DNA of 64,000 bases from Emergomyces orientalis (lineage: Eukaryota > Ascomycota > Eurotiomycetes > Onygenales > Ajellomycetaceae), in assembly GCA_002110485.1 (NCBI GenBank), contig MOWL01000067.1, positions 2,976,001 to 3,040,000 of the forward strand. Direction: 5' to 3'. Every line of letters starts with the position of its first letter. The first letter of the stretch is position 1. Both the position numbers and the translations under genes were made by a program. A model generated the notes under the pieces. That model ran no database searches, was not told the DNA's origin, and was given only the letters and a program-made list of their open reading frames with translations. This document shows, one piece after another, positions 10,498-20,917 of this stretch.

Positions 10498-12054
10498 ATG
10501 ATGGAGAGTCGCATCGTCAAAAATCAGCTAGTTTTCCGGTTTAATGAACCAAATAAACCCCCTCGGCAACGCAGGGGAGAAGGTGGCGAATTGAAAGATG
10601 CCGTCTATCATGCTCGCCGGCCTCATCGCAAGTCTCGAACTGGATGTTTGAATTGCAAGAAAAGGCGAGTTAAGGTACGTCCAAAGTTGCGTCGACATAG
10701 CTAGCTGAAGGCCCTCGTTTCCCTGGGCCAATTTGGTATGCGGAAATGTAGTAATTTTTAACATCTAGTGTGACGAGATAAAACCAAAGTGCCAAAAATG
10801 TGAGACGTATGGGGTATGCTGCGACTACTCCGCATCAGCAGCTCAATCAAGGCAACAGACATCACAGGGGGCGCTTTGTCACATGGCAACTAGCACCCAT
10901 ATCCCGATCTCGTCTATGCAATGTTCGATGTCAATGGCCGATTTAGCTGAGAGAATTGATCGGGTTCTACGACTGGATACGTCCACCGAGGAGGCTTTCC
11001 AGCTGCCGATGAGATCAACACGCTATAGAACCGTAGAGTATTTTCACCACTTCATAACTATGACCGCGCATGCGTCTTCCATGTCAGATGCTCATAGGCT
11101 AGTAATGAGCGGCAGAATGATGCAACTTGCCTTCCAGGTACTTTACGATCGATTTCCTATTTCGTCAATTTTCTGTACAAACTACTAAACACATTTTTGC
11201 CGTATTAGAACCCGTATCTCATGCACGCTGTATTTGGGGTAGCGGTAACACATCTCCGCCATCTTCTCCCCCATGACAAATCATATGCCATAGCCGCGGG
11301 AATTCATTGGCAACGTGCAATAAAACTTTACCGCAGGGAAATTTCAAAGCCAATCGATGAACACAATATGGATCCTCTTATGTCGACTTGCATGTTATTG
11401 AGCACCATCACTTTCAGCACAGAGGAATGTAAACCTGCTGATTCTTGGATCTTTTCATCGGACCCCACGAGACTTTCTTGGCTGCTGGGCCAATCCGGGC
11501 TTCGATATATCCTCGAAGCGATCTCAATAGACCAACTACAACGAAGCATTTGGTTCGAAGCCTTCCAGGAGTCCGATGATGAGAACCACACGTTCAACAA
11601 TAACTCTCCGGGCCTGGAGGGACTGCATCCAGGACTTGCAGAGCTGTGTGAGATCGACGAAATGACTACCGAAGAGTCCAATCCATACCACTGGCCCCTT
11701 CGAATGCTTAGCCCCATGCTACCTCTCAAAGCGGACAGAGACAACTTTTCAAAGCTGATCCCATTCATTGGGAGGCTCGAGCCCGCTTATACCAAGCTGC
11801 TACAGGCGAAGGATCCTAGAGCAATTCTCATACTGAGCTATTGGCTTGGGAAAATGTGTGAAGAGAAACAGTGGTGGATATACTCCAGAGTCTCTTCCGA
11901 ATGTTTCGCAATCTGCATGTACCTTGAACACAACGAAGACCCCCGAATTTTGAATCTGCTTCAATATCCTGCGGAGAAATGCGGATTTGTTTTCAACCAT
12001 GTTCTTAAAGAAATGATCGCGCAAGAAAACGACGGTCTCACTTATATTTTCTGA
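10498..12054 (+). CDS. Zn(II)2Cys6 transcription factor, UPC2/sterol-regulator-like type
   Basis: Exons 10498-10674, 10769-11137 and 11209-12054 join in phase to 463 residues. The zinc cluster spans the first intron: Cys50, Cys53, Cys60, Cys67, Cys70 and Cys76/77 in TGCLNCKKRRVK-CDEIKPKC. Basic residues (RRPHRKSRTG) precede it, as in DNA-binding zinc clusters. The second exon is a linker and the third resembles the C-terminal regulatory region of fungal C6 factors of the UPC2/UpcB kind (NPYLMHAVFGVAVTHLRHLLP, then WLLGQSGLRYI). It should act in the nucleus as a sequence-specific regulator. The target genes are not visible; the facing esterase gene is a possible one. It lacks the classic Fungal_trans 'middle homology' layout. 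Start chosen as the first Met; Met2 is adjacent. Confidence 0.8.
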
Positions 12055-12987
12055 AACAACAACGGTTGATGCGGCGAGCAGTATAGTTTTCTAGATAATT
12101 AGGATACTCCTGCGGATTGGTGCGGTTTTGCTACCATAGTCAGGTATTTCAATTTGACACACCTTGGTAATGTCATTTCGTCGGAGTCGACAACGGAACC
12201 GATATTACAAACGACCACAAAGAGTCACAGAACCCGAAATGATTGATCCTGAAATTCTAGCCCTGGATTTCAATTAACTTCTGTGCCATCGGAATGGGGT
12301 GGCTATTTTTAGTATGGCGATTTCAAATCCAAGCATTTCGAGCTCTATCATCGAAGCGGAAAGACACTCAATTGGTAGGACCTCACCCAGGGTTTTAAAT
12401 TTTTTTTTTAAAAATTTTTTTTCATCGATCTTCTTTTCAGAATGTTAGCTAGTTTTTAAGATACTTTTTGCTTCGTAATGTATTTATTTTAAAATTTTTC
12501 TCTCCATATTTGTTTCTGTATTCTGGTGCAAGGTCAGAGATGCCATTCCGGAGTGGCATGTTTGTGTGAAATTATTTCGGATGCCCCTGTTAATTTGCTG
12601 GACCCGCTATAAGGAATAACACAGTCCCAATATTATCCCGGATCAAAAAAAGCAACCATGGATGTTCTTACCAGCAAATGGCCAACCACTAACCATGGAA
12701 ACTAGATGGTAGCCCAAGGGCATTTTTACCGCGTCCCAAATGCCACGCCCATGCGTCCCAAAAAACCCCGGCGGGACTGAATAAAGAATTGGGGATAGCC
12801 GCTGCCGCTCGGGACTCAGATTGAGTATGTAGTTTGATGCTTCAGCAGCCATTGGCAATCAATAAGGGGGTGTGGGCTACGGGTAAATGGAATTGCACAA
12901 GGCAATTTGCCTTCGGGCCGAACCCACAACTTTGCACGCCCTGGGACCTACAATTTTGTAGCGTGTTAATATGGTCCTAAGACTGAT
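12055..12987. other. intergenic, no supported gene; possible element debris
   Basis: Contains T/A homopolymers near 12400-12425 and no domain-bearing frame. The last few hundred bases precede a purine tract and an LTR-like start, so they may be decayed retroelement interior. That cannot be shown from sequence alone. Confidence 0.4.
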
Positions 12988-13210
12988 AAAAAGGGAGGTG
13001 TTATGTCCTGATATAACATTCGTGTTGTAAAATGCTTTTCCAAGAGCTGAATATAGGCATCAAAGGAATGGCCCTTTAACGGATTTCATTTATTCGTATA
13101 TAATAACTCTATATGCTCGCTGGGTGATGCGACCGCACATCCAACAAACGAGGTCAACTCAAGGTCTGTAATCCTACTACTCTCACCAAGGGCTCGGTAA
13201 CCAATGGCTG
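12988..13210 (+). repeat. probable Gypsy-type LTR fragment preceded by a polypurine tract
   Basis: The purine tract AAAAAGGGAGG (12988-12998) is directly followed by TGTTATGTCCTGATATAACA at 12999. That sequence is a short palindrome starting with TG, resembling LTR starts of fungal Gypsy elements. An AT-rich TATA-like stretch (about 13096-13108) follows. The 3' end is not resolved and no mate LTR is seen, so this may be a solo or truncated LTR. Confidence 0.4.
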
Positions 13211-13860
13211 GAACATGCATCAAAGAAAACTTTCCTTTGAGAATCAGTCAGCAAACAGCAATTTGGATCGGACGAGCAAAGTGTTTGCTCACTTTCAATC
13301 TCGGCCGTTGCCTGAGGTATTCGTAACTCTGCTTGAGCTCAGGGTCATTTGCGGAGAGAGAAATATTAAACGAAGCAGATGAGGGACTTCGAAGCGGTTT
13401 TCCCGAGCCCAATTATAGAATAGCGATCTAGCAAAGTGATTTATATCTAACGATCAATATATTCGGTAAAAATGAAAAGAATCTCTGATTCAGGAAAATA
13501 ATGACGGAAAAACAATAGTAGGCAATAGTGGGTGTGGGAGGGGTGTAATTGCTATCAATAATGTATTAAAGCCGCCCGTTTGCCAGCCGTTCGGCCAATT
13601 GCCCAAGCGCCGTTTGACAGCTTTGTATCCTGCCAGTGCCTAGGTAGATATAGACCTGGAGTATTTGTTCGGAAGCAATATCCTGCTAGTTCAAACCAAG
13701 CTGATGGGATAAAGGAGACAAAATGCTACAGTAACAAGTTGGCAGGTGAAATAATCATGGGCACCATGGATGCACCCAGGCGACAAAAAACGCATTTTGT
13801 TGGCAGGAGTAGTTTTGGTTATATTAAGGATCTAGCTACTACGTGTGATATATATACGCT
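13211..13860. other. intergenic, no supported gene
   Basis: No recognisable coding sequence. A 118-codon plus frame (13580-13936) runs into the GC-rich repeat and has no family signature. Confidence 0.5.
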
Positions 13861-13893
13861 CGGCGAACGCCCGGCGGACGTGCGGCGAACGTG
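13861..13893 (+). repeat. 11-bp GC-rich tandem repeat, three units
   Basis: Units CGGCGAACGCC, CGGCGGACGTG and CGGCGAACGTG are head to tail. On both sides lie matching arms (ACGTGTGATATATA before, TATATCACGTGG after), so the repeat sits in a quasi-palindrome containing CACGTG. It is an isolated GC-rich island about 300 bases upstream of the small gene at 14195 and may be a regulatory site. Confidence 0.6.
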
Positions 13894-14194
13894 GCCTTAT
13901 ATCACGTGGCGGGAGCGGCAGCGGCCGGCCCAGTAAGGAGCCTCAGGGGGATCCGACACATTTATCTTTCGGTTTATATAGAGTTACCGGGATTTCCGAC
14001 TTTTCATTCTCTATAAAGCCTCCATTCTCCCCCAAATTTCTGTATTCAAAAATTTCTCTAGCTCTGAATAGCTTTTTAATCGATAACTGTTGAGAAACTT
14101 TCATATCGTGCCAGAGGGTATAGTATAAATAGGTCATCAATGCCTATTTAGTTTCCGTTATTCCGGCCACTTGTTCCTAGACCTCAAACCCAAC

Positions 14195-14592
14195 ATGTCG
14201 AGCAATTCAGGTAACTCATACACCTCGAGCGGCTACAAGTCCTCTGGGACAAATCGTGAGGTGAGAAACTTCCATATGGATTTTATTCTGCCCAGGATCC
14301 GTTTTGCTCAAAATGTTATGCAATAGGGAAATCACTATTGTTCTCGCGACTACGGCCCCGGAGCTACCAACTCGAACGCATACCATTATTCTAATACGTG
14401 AGCTTTTCAATTGTCCACGAGGCGTAAGAAAGCCATCAGGTTTTTAGCCCCTGAGCAATTGCTAACTTGTTTCTCTCCTTTCTTCCCCACCTTAGAAACG
14501 GCTCCTACTACTACAGTAATCCCAATGGGAGCACCTATTTCAACAGCGGGAAAGGCTACGCTTATTACACGCCCCCCAGTGGCAAGAAATAA
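14195..14592 (+). CDS. small conserved-type Gly/Ser/Asn/Tyr-rich protein (three exons)
   Basis: Exons 14195-14260, 14327-14397 and 14496-14592 join in phase to 77 residues. Donors are GTGAGA and GTGAGC and acceptors are ATAG and TTAG. The protein is rich in Ser, Asn, Gly and Tyr. Its blocks are SSGTNREGNHYCSRDYG, NAYHYSNTNGSYYYSN and TYFNSGK, and it ends YTPPSGKK. I recall similar short proteins of unknown function in other filamentous ascomycetes, with the same NHYCSRDYG and PPSGKK-like ends. There is no signal peptide, membrane segment or known domain. The pattern of two phased introns in so short a frame, with protein-like repeats NGSYYYSNPNGSTYF, argues strongly that it is real. Function unknown. 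Confidence 0.8.
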
Positions 14593-15818
14593 ACTCCGCC
14601 GTGGTGCTAATTGAATGGCCGTAAGGTTAATATCGGGTAATTCCTGGGGTGCTTGAATGTGAAATCGGATGGCTGGGCTTTTTGAAGGCGGCCGGCTATT
14701 TCAGGGATAACGGTTGATGTGGATGGAACTGCGAACCATTATCTTAATTGACGTTAATTCAGTTCTGCCTGCAGTATCCGAAGATTTTCATAGGGTGAAG
14801 GGTTTGCTTTTAAAGTGATAGTTAAAAGGTATTTATGTTTGATATTGGGATGGCCTAATATCTATTATGTCTGGCTCTCTACGTTAGGCACTGGTGGATT
14901 AATTAGCCCATTTCAAGTAAGATACTCCTTTCTTATAAACTTCTGTTAGCCAGATCAAGTGTGCGTACCAAATGCAACCTTTTGAGATTAAGGGATTAAT
15001 TAACATCCGTTCGAGCCACATATTCCGCATATTGGAGAGAAGTTTAATACACACAAGCGGATTCAATTACATAGGCTGGGGAAAATCACAGTAACACCTG
15101 AATTGCAATGGGAGGCTTCATTTCCCACAAAATCAACATGCAGCGCGCCTTTTCGGCTAAATAACTGATCCCCACACTCTCGGCTACCTATCCCAATGCT
15201 CCAAGCTGGTCTCGGTTGACTCGTATAATCTTGGCTGCGTTTGCCTCCTCCTCCCGGCTTTCGCAAAGATCCCAGGGCTTTTCTCCACAAAAGATGGCGC
15301 TACAAGCGCTCAAATGGCAAAGACGGCGGCAGTTTGGGGGCTCCGCTTTTTCCACCCCCTCTTCGCCCAAGACATGGATAGCCGCCCGTTTTGCTTGAGG
15401 GAAATTTCCTGGAGTTATTGTCATTTTGAATTATCATCATCGATGTGTCTATCTCCTCAAACATATCTTGGAGTGTGATCGTTTTGAATAACTGCCTCGG
15501 ACACCTTTCTGTTTGTTCCCTCTTCTTCTACTATCAAATTTGTGCCCCAATCACAAATCTCAGAAAATAATCTGTTGCTTTCCCGTTAGTTACAGCACCT
15601 GTAGCTGCTGGTGTCTGGAAGGCTGCACCAGACTCCCTATTCTATAAATTCCACCGACTGCAGCGAGCGCACTACGTTTACTGCTTCCCTTTCCTTTATG
15701 GACTCACGATCCGCTTGCGGGACGCCATTGAACTTTGGCTTCGCGACTAGGCTTGGCTTGACGGAATCCGGAATATCCTGGATACATTCTGCTCCCACAC
15801 ATCAGATTCCAAACGGTA
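14593..15818. other. intergenic / 5' region of the next regulator gene
   Basis: Two overlapping minus-strand frames (15424-15188 and 15290-15063) and short plus frames occur, none with a recognised domain. 15611-15832 is a plus frame overlapping the start of the next gene and may be a leader uORF. No further gene is supported. Confidence 0.5.
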
Positions 15819-18212
15819 ATGACTTCAACTAGAAAACGGCCTCGATCGGTGACAGAGCTGGCTTCCAATATTGCACCACCTCCACCACCACCGCCACCTG
15901 GTGAGATGGGTCATGGACTGCCAAACAATGCTGGTGGAAATGTTATGGCCGTCTACCAATCCCCGGAAAGTAACACTACCCCTGACACACCACCGGGGTC
16001 TCATATGGGTCATGATTTAAATCTATCTGGCTTTACCAGCCGCAAATCGACGGCGTGTCCGGCTTGTAGAAAGCAAAAGGTTAAATTTCTCTCATATTTC
16101 TTCTTTTATATGCATATTCCGTTTATTTCACAGCATACATTAAATTCCTATCAGGAGCATGTTAGCGCTAACCAAAATAATGGATTTTTTATAGACAAAA
16201 TGTATTATGGAGAATGAGACCCCTCCGTGCAAACGATGCTCGGAACGCGGCTTGCTCTGCTCCCCTAACAAAACAATGCATGACCTCATGAAAGACCAAG
16301 CGAGGTGTGTCCAGTCCCGCCTACCGGGCAAAGGAGAAAAGAGCCTTAGTGACTTTGTTGTCGTATATGATCGAACAGATGGAACACCCAGATGGTTCAA
16401 CAAGTTGCTCGTCTCCAGAAGGCACTCAATGAAACCAGAGAAGCTCTTTCGCTAGGTCCAATCACCACGGCAAATGGGTTTGATAAAGTAGATGAAGAAG
16501 CCGCTGTTGCCGTCGTTCCAGATCGCGAACCAAGCGAAGAAGGATTAGATTCAGTGGAAGCAAACAATGCGCCAGACACGCTGGCTTCTGCTCCAATAAA
16601 ATCATTATACGAAGTCACCAAGCCCAGTGATGCACAGGCACACCAAGGGAGCGAGGCCCAGTTTTCAGGTCTCGTCATCGAACCTGATTTCATATCACGA
16701 GGTGTTATCACCCTTGAAGAGGCAGATCAACTTGCAAAATCCTACTTGGGCCGCCTGGACCACTTCTTCTACGACTTTGTGCTCAGGAAGTACGCGAATA
16801 TAGGTGAGATCCGTAAAACATCCTCGTTGCTTGCCGTAACACTCTGCACCATAGCCTCATTACACGACCCTCTCGGAACCGAAGTGTATGAGAAGTTAAG
16901 CCGGGAGCTACGCAATGTTGCCTCCTCACTCATGTTCCGGCACCGTCTGGGAATGGAAGACATCAAAGCGCTTTGTATGGGATCATATTGGCTGGGTGAT
17001 ATGACATGGATCCTTTCCGCGCTGGTTGCCCGGAAGGCAATTGCCATGCACTATCACACGTCGCATCTCAACCAGCCCACGACGGACAAAGAGGGTTTTT
17101 ACCAGTCGCAGATGTGGCTGTTAATCTACCTTGCCAATGAACAAATCTCCCTACTCCGGGGCACACCTCCAGCTAGCGTTGACAGGGATTTCGTCAATTG
17201 GGAAACTCATCTCGCATCACCTTATTCAGGCGAAGTGGACCGAAGACTAGTCAGCCACATAGACCTACTTATGCTGCTTAGCCGTGTCCGCCAAGTATAC
17301 GGCGTGGATACTATGAAACCAATCCAACAACATATGGTCCCCCAGTTGCGAGATTTTCTCTCCTTGCTAGATCAATGGAACCACACATGGACGGGAAAGC
17401 TAGCCCGGAACAAATGGCTCGGGAACTTCCCATCGGAAGCTGTAACACTACATGGCCGCTTTGCCAAATTCTTCGTCTGCTCGCTTGCATTCCGCGGGCT
17501 GAGCGTCACTTCCTCCTTACCCGGCCGCCCTCCTGCTCCCTCCTCACGTTCCCCACCTTCTACAATAGCATCCTCTTTACAGCCCATAACACTCTTACCT
17601 GATCTCCAAGACATCGCCGCGTCTGCAATCACCACAGCCCTCTCAATCCTTCAACAACTTATCGAATCCGACGAGCTACGCGCCTGTCTCGTCGGCGTGC
17701 CACATTACTTCCACACCATGTTCGCCTTCGCCGCCGTGTTCTTGCTCAAAATTGCAACCCGATACAGGGCGCATGTCGACGTTGACCCCGAATTAGTTTT
17801 CAGAACGAGTAGGCAGGTACTTGCTGTTTTCAGCCTCTGCCCGTGCGCGAGGCAACATCTCGTCCATCGGATTGCGGGTGGGCTGAAGGATATGATTGAG
17901 CGATGCGAAGTGCTGCTTGGTCAGGAATTCCAAGCGGGCACCGGGGTTGATGGTATTGATACTGGTAACGGTAATTATAATAGTGCAGCCGCCGGTATGG
18001 CAAAGTACATGCAAGGCCATCAACGCAATCATAACTATAATCAGCCACAAACTAATGGTTACAGCCATGACAGCGCGACAATGTCAGCACCATATAAAAA
18101 TATCCAGGACATTGGGGCGCAGTCGAATGAGCTGATGCAGTGGTTTGATTTGGAGAATTTTGATTTCCTGTCCATGGCTCCGCCGTCATGGGAGACGAGC
18201 TTTGAATTTTAG
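15819..18212 (+). CDS. Zn(II)2Cys6 fungal-specific transcription factor
   Basis: Exons 15819-16079, 16195-16304 and 16379-18212 join in phase to 734 residues. A run of eight Pro lies at residues 20-27. The zinc cluster crosses the first intron: Cys80-x2-Cys83-x6-Cys90-x8-Cys99-x2-Cys102-x6-Cys109 (STACPACRKQK-TKCIMENETPPCKRC). A short coiled-coil-like segment (QMVQQVARLQKALNETREAL) follows, as in dimeric zinc-cluster factors. The large third exon reads as a fungal regulatory middle domain (GVITLEEADQLAKSYLGRLDHFFYD; ALCMGSYWLGDMTW; QMWLLIYLANEQISLLRG). The C-terminal tail is Asn/Gln/Tyr-rich and acidic at the end, as expected for an activation region. It should be a nuclear DNA-binding regulator; which pathway is not visible. 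The nearby convergent lactonase gene is not evidence of a target. Confidence 0.87.
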
Positions 18213-18742
18213 AATTTTAGTTTTTAACTTAGTTCATGTTCACACCTCGACGTAGCAGCAATGATATTTTTGGACAGCCTCAGGTGCCGGTTTTTGTCGG
18301 ATTTCGGTTGTGTGATGTTGATAATTTTGGATATTTGTTACTTCATTGCTCGGAAATGAGACAAGATTAATAGTGTAGATAGAAATGGGATGAACGAAAG
18401 ATCCGAGATTTACTATGGACCAGAGAGCCCAAGCTCCCGCATGTTTCTATCCTTTTACTACTCTGAGGTCACGGTGAATAGATCTTTGAAATCACTCGAG
18501 ATCTGTTGAACCATGACTACTACTAATATAATTCTTCCTCGCCTGCGCTCCCCTCGGCTTCTATTAATTATATCTAGGTGAATACTACGTACATTCTTTA
18601 AACCTGATGTGCTCTCCATGATAGCTTCCTCATACACATACCTCTAAAGTGGTTACCTCTTTTTCACCAGAAGGCTCAAATATAAGCCCGGCAACAGTTC
18701 ACCCCCTCAACGTCCCCTTTTTTGTCCACCACCCACTACTAG
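18213..18742. other. 3' intergenic between convergent genes
   Basis: Region between the stop codons of the regulator (plus) and the lactonase (minus). It is AT-rich with only one short frame. Nothing beyond 3' UTRs is expected. Confidence 0.6.
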
Positions 18743-19879
18743 TCACTCATTCCAGTGAACCCCGAGAAGCGCCCCCCGAGCCTTCAATTTACAAAACCAC
18801 AGTTCCTCCTCCGCAAACATCCAGATCCCCTCCTCATCAAAGCAAAAATTCGCCGTAGTGCCGCCAACAACGATCTTGCCCACCAAACTCCCCTCACTAT
18901 CCCAAACATGCACCCCATCTCCGCACCCGGAGTATACATACCCGTTCTCATCACACTTAATCCCATCCGGCACGCCATTATCACAAAAGGCAAACAGCCG
19001 CCGATTCGCCAAACGCGTCCCGCCCTCAATCACATCATAGACATAAATAGAAGACGGCAAAGTGCCGCGGAATGAGAAATTGTGCCCGTCCCGTATATCA
19101 CCGTGAGCCTGTATCGAGCCTGTATCCGTGATATACATGAGGGTGTAGTCTGGACTGAAACAAAGGCCATTGCACATATCAAAGCCATCCGCGACAGCCC
19201 AGCATTGACCTGTTGAGGGGCGGAAGCGATATACCTGTTTGGGCAGCACAGGCGGTGGGCGGAATGCTTGCTGATACCCGTATGTCGGATCCGTGAACCA
19301 GATGTCTCCTGTGCCGTGGTGGACGACGACGTCGTTTATCGAAGAGAACTCACGACCGTAGAAATTGTTTAGGAGCGTCTCTGCGACGCCAGAGATGGGG
19401 TCGACGAGGGTGAGGGCAGATGGCTTGCCACTCCCGCCACCATTCTCCCTATTAATGTCACCCTGGGCGCAGTAGAGGACTTTGTCCTTGTAATTACAGG
19501 CCCCATTAGGCTGGCATACGATGTCAAAGCCTGGTTTATCCGTGAGTTTCTCAATCTGCCAGGTATTGGCGGTTATGGCGTAGAGGTCGATTCTAGGGTC
19601 GCTAGTCTGGTAGTTTGATGTGAAGTAGATGCTGTTTGTGCTGCGGATGTATACGCCGGCTTCGTGGGCGAATTGGTCGTTTTTATCTTTGCGGGACGAG
19701 ACGAGAAATAGCTGCGCATTATCACCGATGACATCTTGAATGAATTTGTCCGAGTAAACGACAAAGGAGGGGGAAGAACTGAAAGACCGGGCGTAGGGGA
19801 TGTCCGTGGCAGCCCTTTTTGTGTCAAAATGGATGATATTGGTGATGGTGGTGATGGGTGCAGGGCGCTTCTCAGCCAT
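18743..19879 (-). CDS. SMP-30/gluconolactonase-type beta-propeller hydrolase
   Basis: Intronless, 378 residues. The sequence follows the SMP-30/gluconolactonase/LRE-like family, six-bladed propellers that usually hydrolyse lactones and bind one metal in the central channel. Visible family blocks are HEAGVYIRSTNSIYFTSNY (an early acidic metal-ligand region), 'PNGACNYKDKVLYCAQG', 'SSINDVVVHHGTGDIWFTDPTYG' (the classic N-D pair and WFTDP motif), 'NGLCFSPDYTLMYITDTG' and 'GVPDGIKCDENGYVYSGCGDGVHVW' (the Asp ligand of the final site). No signal peptide, so it is probably cytosolic. Fungal members often act on sugar acid or aromatic lactones; the substrate here is unknown. The metal-site residues all seem present. 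Confidence 0.85.
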   Translation of the reverse strand: MAEKRPAPITTITNIIHFDTKRAATDIPYARSFSSSPSFVVYSDKFIQDVIGDNAQLFLVSSRKDKNDQFAHEAGVYIRSTNSIYFTSNYQTSDPRIDLYAITANTWQIEKLTDKPGFDIVCQPNGACNYKDKVLYCAQGDINRENGGGSGKPSALTLVDPISGVAETLLNNFYGREFSSINDVVVHHGTGDIWFTDPTYGYQQAFRPPPVLPKQVYRFRPSTGQCWAVADGFDMCNGLCFSPDYTLMYITDTGSIQAHGDIRDGHNFSFRGTLPSSIYVYDVIEGGTRLANRRLFAFCDNGVPDGIKCDENGYVYSGCGDGVHVWDSEGSLVGKIVVGGTTANFCFDEEGIWMFAEEELWFCKLKARGALLGVHWNE

Positions 19880-20917
19880 GGTTACGATTTTGTTTGCTCC
19901 ACAGAGTTGCCTTGCGTTTTGAATTGATCGAGCAATAGTTCTATATCTTCAGCAATTACTCTACTGGTTGGTAACGAGAGTTGTTAAACGTAGGACGCTG
20001 GATATATTGAGTGTAACAAGTTAATGGTTGGATCACAGTGGAAGTTACCAGCAATATCAAACCGCTTCCCCGCCTTTATACCAGAATTCCCCATCCTCTT
20101 CTTATGTTGACGACAGGGAATCCGAAAGGCCCCCTAGTTGGCGATTATTGTATTGAAGCTGCCGGCCCGAAAATCCCGACAATATAAATGGAGGCCTTAT
20201 GCCGATATACTTGCTTCGATGGTATCCGCTTCCCGTTCCTCCCCACGTCGATCTCCATTCTACCATGCGATATTTGCGACTACGTAGAGAGGTGGCCTTT
20301 GGGATATTTAGGATTTAATTGAACACAAAAGTGTTTTTGAGGAAGATAGTCGCCATGAAAAAGCCATAATAGAATGTATTGAATCATATTTCATTCATTC
20401 TTTACCTCATAGACATTAGTGTAGGAGTAGCCAAAGAAACAGATTTAACAGAGATGGCCATTACTTAGTATATAGCAAAGAGGAAGTGGCAGGAAGAAGA
20501 CAAAGGTAGAATTATGAAGTAATAAAAGGCAAATGATGAATTTAAAATGGGAAAAATGGACGATGGAATTCAAACTAGGTAAATTACCCGCACCGACCGC
20601 ACCGCTAAATACGCCGGTCCCATGTTTTGAAACATATAAGAACAATTAAATAAACAGAAGTGGGGAACGAAACGGAATGAGAAAAAAAATATGAAATGGA
20701 AAAATGGCCGATGGAGAAAAATGAAACGCTCCCAAGTATACGTAATGATTCGTGTGTAGGAGGTGGTGAGTGGTATAGGCTGAATACTTTTGCTTTTCAG
20801 ATATTTGAGAGCTAAGTTCGTTTTGAATCGCAGAGGGTAAAAACGATAATATATTGATCGTTTCCTGTCGCTACTCGTGCCGTACACGGAAAGTAAAAAT
20901 TGGGTCAAACAGGAAGC
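19880..20917. other. intergenic between lactonase promoter and CTR9 3' end
   Basis: Contains the lactonase 5' region and the CTR9 3' region. Short minus-strand frames (20445-20908) are AT-rich and without domains. Confidence 0.6.

Noticed and set aside
7393..19879. Secondary-metabolite cluster made of esterase, two regulators and lactonase
   Set aside because: No backbone enzyme (PKS, NRPS, terpene synthase), no transporter or P450, and the genes are far apart.
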